A stretch of DNA of 50,054 nt, from NCBI RefSeq assembly GCF_026790065.1, contig NZ_JALAMO010000007.1, forward strand, positions 1 through 50,054, written 5' to 3'. The translations under genes and the position numbers were made by a program. Shown one piece after another: positions 48,317 to 50,054 of this stretch. The notes below the pieces were generated by a model. The model searched no databases, had not been told where the DNA came from, and was given only the letters and a program-made list of their open reading frames with translations. The stretch is from Bacillus sp. N13C7. Lineage in GTDB: Bacteria > Bacillota > Bacilli > Bacillales > Bacillaceae. Each line of letters begins with the position of its first letter. Position 1 is the first letter of the stretch.

Positions 48317-49716
48317 AGCACAGCGGGCATCTGCAAAAATCTTCTGAATCATCAACAAGCATGTCTGTGCTAATCGTGCTCGCTCTTGGTTTTCTCATGG
48401 CTACTCTTGATGTAACCGTTGTAAATGTGGCGATGGCTGATATGCAAAACGCTCTTTCGATGTCACTTTCAGGTGTGACGTGGGTTGTGGACGGATACAT
48501 CCTTACGTTTGCGTCGCTTTTGCTGGCGGGCGGAGCCTTGGCTGACCGTTTCGGCTCGAAGGCAATATATATATTGGGCTTAGCCGTTTTTGTTCTGGCC
48601 TCCTGTCTTTGTGCTGTATCGATCAATGGCGAGATGCTGATTGCCGGACGCCTCATACAGGGAATAGGTGCGGCTTTGTTTATGCCAAGCTCACTCAGCC
48701 TTTTGGCTGCCTCTTACCCTGATGAGCGGGTGCGCACGCGAATGTTTGGACTGTGGGCCGCACTTGTTTCCACGGCTTCAGGCCTTGGGCCTTTTATTGG
48801 GGGTGTGCTGGTGCAGTTGGCGGGCTGGCAGAGTATTTTTCTGATCAATGTGCCGTTAGGGGCTGCTGCGCTCATTTTAGCTTACCAAATACTCGACCGC
48901 GTACCGGGAAAAAGCAGCCGCATAAATATCACGGGGCATCTGCTTGGAATGGCGGCTCTCGGTTTTCTTTCCTTTGCATTGATACAGGGACCTTCTGCAG
49001 GCTGGCGCTCGTCTGTGATTCTCGGTGCATTCGCGGGCGCAATTTTGGCATTTGTGCTGTTTTTGCTGCGGGAATTCTCTGCGGAAACACCCATTCTGCC
49101 GGCATCTTTATTAAAAAATGGACGTTTTTCAGCTGCCCAATTCATCGGGTTTCTGTTGAACTTCGCCCTTTTCGGCGGCATGTTTATGCTGAGCCTTTTT
49201 TTGCAGGAAGCAAGAGGCGCAAGCTCCTTTATGGCTGGCGTTGAGCTGCTGCCGATGATGGCAGTCTTCGTGATCGGAAATCTGCTGTTTGCCCGTCTGG
49301 CGAACCAGTGTGAAGCAGGACAGCTTATGTTTATGTCAATCGCGGTCAGCTGTATTATTGCACTGCTATTATTTGTTCTGGTTTCTCCAGATTTTCCATA
49401 TTGGCAGCTGGCGGTTTTGATGTCTGTCATGAACCTTGGCACCGGTATTGCGGTTCCTGCCATGACAACTGTGATCATGCAGGCTGCCGGACCAAAGCAT
49501 GCGAATATCGCGGGTGCGGCCTTGAATGCTAACCGGCAAATCGGAGCCTTGGTCGGCGTAGCGGTTTCCGGAGTGATCATTCATCTGTCCGCCACTTGGT
49601 ACACCGGAGCCGGGTTTACGTTTTTGATGATGGGAGCGGCGTACAGCCTCTCCGCATTGCTTGTATGGCTATTTCTGTCCGTTCATAACGGGACTGCCGC
49701 GTCAGAAAAAATGTAA
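48313..49716 (+). CDS. mmr: Mmr, MFS exporter of the DHA2 family (methylenomycin A resistance-like)
   Basis: A 467-aa transporter with 14 membrane helices. Motif D1 is LDVTVVNVAMADM near 29-41, motif A is GGALADRFGSKAIY near 72-85, and motif C is GLGPFIGGVL near 157-166. It resembles the Streptomyces methylenomycin exporter and other DHA2 pumps; the natural substrate in Bacillus is unknown. ATGA overlap with the Rrf2 regulator gene. There is no terminator before the thrZ promoter. Confidence 0.92.
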   Translation: MKHSGHLQKSSESSTSMSVLIVLALGFLMATLDVTVVNVAMADMQNALSMSLSGVTWVVDGYILTFASLLLAGGALADRFGSKAIYILGLAVFVLASCLCAVSINGEMLIAGRLIQGIGAALFMPSSLSLLAASYPDERVRTRMFGLWAALVSTASGLGPFIGGVLVQLAGWQSIFLINVPLGAAALILAYQILDRVPGKSSRINITGHLLGMAALGFLSFALIQGPSAGWRSSVILGAFAGAILAFVLFLLREFSAETPILPASLLKNGRFSAAQFIGFLLNFALFGGMFMLSLFLQEARGASSFMAGVELLPMMAVFVIGNLLFARLANQCEAGQLMFMSIAVSCIIALLLFVLVSPDFPYWQLAVLMSVMNLGTGIAVPAMTTVIMQAAGPKHANIAGAALNANRQIGALVGVAVSGVIIHLSATWYTGAGFTFLMMGAAYSLSALLVWLFLSVHNGTAASEKM

Positions 49717-49724
49717 ATCACAGA

Positions 49725-49753
49725 TTGCGCTTTGTGGGAATATATAGTAAGAT
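49725..49753 (+). promoter_or_regulatory. thrZ promoter
   Basis: -35 TTGCGC (49725-49730), 17-bp spacer, -10 TAAGAT (49748-49753). Confidence 0.75.
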
Positions 49754-49769
49754 ATAAAAAATTATTGAA

Positions 49770-50014
49770 ACAACAGGCACTGATAAGGACATGAGATGCT
49801 TTTTACGGTTTCCAGAGAGGGAAGGACAGCTGAGATCTTCCTAACGCAGGGAAAGCAGCTTACCGCCTTTGAGCCGTATCGGGGAAATCAAGTATCCGAT
49901 ACCGTCATGCTGCGTTACAGCACCGAGCCGGCAACATAGCGTTTGTCGGGAATTTGGGTGGAACCACGGATATAAACACATTCGTCCCTTTTAGAGGGAT
50001 GGGTGTGTTTTTTT
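49770..50014 (+). promoter_or_regulatory. T-box riboswitch 1 of thrZ (Thr, ACC specifier)
   Basis: T-box landmarks in order: AAGGACATGAGATG (49785-49798) at the base of stem I, CAGAGAGGGAAGGACAGCTG as the AG-bulge and distal loop region, specifier ACC (49862-49864) followed by GCCTTTGAGC, then the antiterminator T-box GGGTGGAACCACGG (49956-49969). The terminator follows. Uncharged tRNA-Thr would pair with ACC and stabilise the antiterminator. Confidence 0.92.
49976..50014 (+). terminator. T-box 1 leader terminator
   Basis: 14-bp stem 49976-49989 with 49995-50008 (ACACATTCGTCCCT / AGGGATGGGTGTGT, with G-U pairs) followed by a T run. Confidence 0.93.
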
Positions 50015-50054
50015 ATTTGAATTGAATACATGTGAAGAAAAGGACATGAATGAT
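50015..50054 (+). promoter_or_regulatory. Start of a second tandem T-box leader (cut by window end)
   Basis: AAGGACATGA at 50040-50049 repeats the stem I base of T-box 1 (49785-49794). thrZ of 168 carries three tandem T-boxes, so this is probably the second. Confidence 0.7.

Larger units (their letters stand above)
49717..50054 (+). other. thrZ promoter and leader region (gene itself lies beyond the window)
   Basis: This 338-bp end region has no ORF. It contains a promoter, a full T-box riboswitch with terminator, and the first bases of a second T-box. The downstream gene is inferred to be threonyl-tRNA synthetase thrZ from the ACC specifier and the gene order. Confidence 0.85.

Noticed and set aside
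48882..49580. Long antisense open frame (232 codons, minus strand) inside mmr
   Set aside because: It lies fully opposite a well-supported transporter gene, has no ribosome site, and its composition is that of a shadow frame of a hydrophobic protein.

Overview
The window reads as chromosomal DNA of the Bacillus subtilis species group (low-GC Gram-positive). Gene order and protein sequences match what I remember of the B. subtilis 168 vpr–sac–ywd–sps–roc–bac–pta–ywf–thrZ region almost gene for gene. There are scattered amino-acid differences (for example in Vpr) and one large structural difference in the sps locus, so it is probably a related species or a diverged strain rather than 168. No rRNA, tRNA, insertion sequence, prophage or CRISPR array was seen. 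Gene names rest on recall of 168, not on a search.

Layout. 1-2.5 kb: secreted subtilase Vpr (minus strand). 2.5-3.0 kb: intergenic cluster of DnaA boxes. 3.0-8.1 kb: sucrose module (ywcI, antiterminator sacT, then sacP-sacA behind a SacT-type RNA antiterminator/terminator switch), with the divergent formate/nitrite transporter gene ywcJ behind an Fnr-type box. 8.2-16.9 kb: housekeeping and unknown genes (ywdA, thiD/pdxK, a PadR regulator with two membrane proteins, glycosyltransferase ywdF, ung, aldehyde dehydrogenase ywdH, ywdI, purine-type permease ywdJ, ywdK, spore coat gerQ). 17.2-23.7 kb: sps spore-surface polysaccharide operon behind a sigma-K-type promoter. 24.1-24.5 kb: BslA-like secreted protein YweA. 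24.7-31 kb: arginine/glutamate catabolism rocG and rocABC with sigma-L (-24/-12) promoters, RocR-type dyads and a cre. 31.2-39.2 kb: MFS gene ywfA and the complete bacilysin cluster bacABCDEF plus convergent bacG. 39.4-49.7 kb: hemQ, pta, cysL, lipL, ywfM, rsfA, ywzC, ywfO, ywgA, ywgB, mmr. 49.7 kb to the end: thrZ leader with one complete T-box riboswitch and the start of a second.

The most unusual feature is decay of the sps operon. spsC keeps only about its first 36 and last 43 codons, joined in frame. spsE, spsF and spsG are reduced to a scar of about 190 bp in which short pieces of spsE and spsG can still be read. spsA, spsB, spsD and the dTDP-rhamnose genes spsI-L are intact. The lineage has therefore probably lost the SpsC-G (legionaminic-acid-type) branch of spore surface sugar synthesis and kept the rhamnose branch. 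I did not find a convincing wholly new system. The other findings are regulatory elements and possible operators that can be tested.
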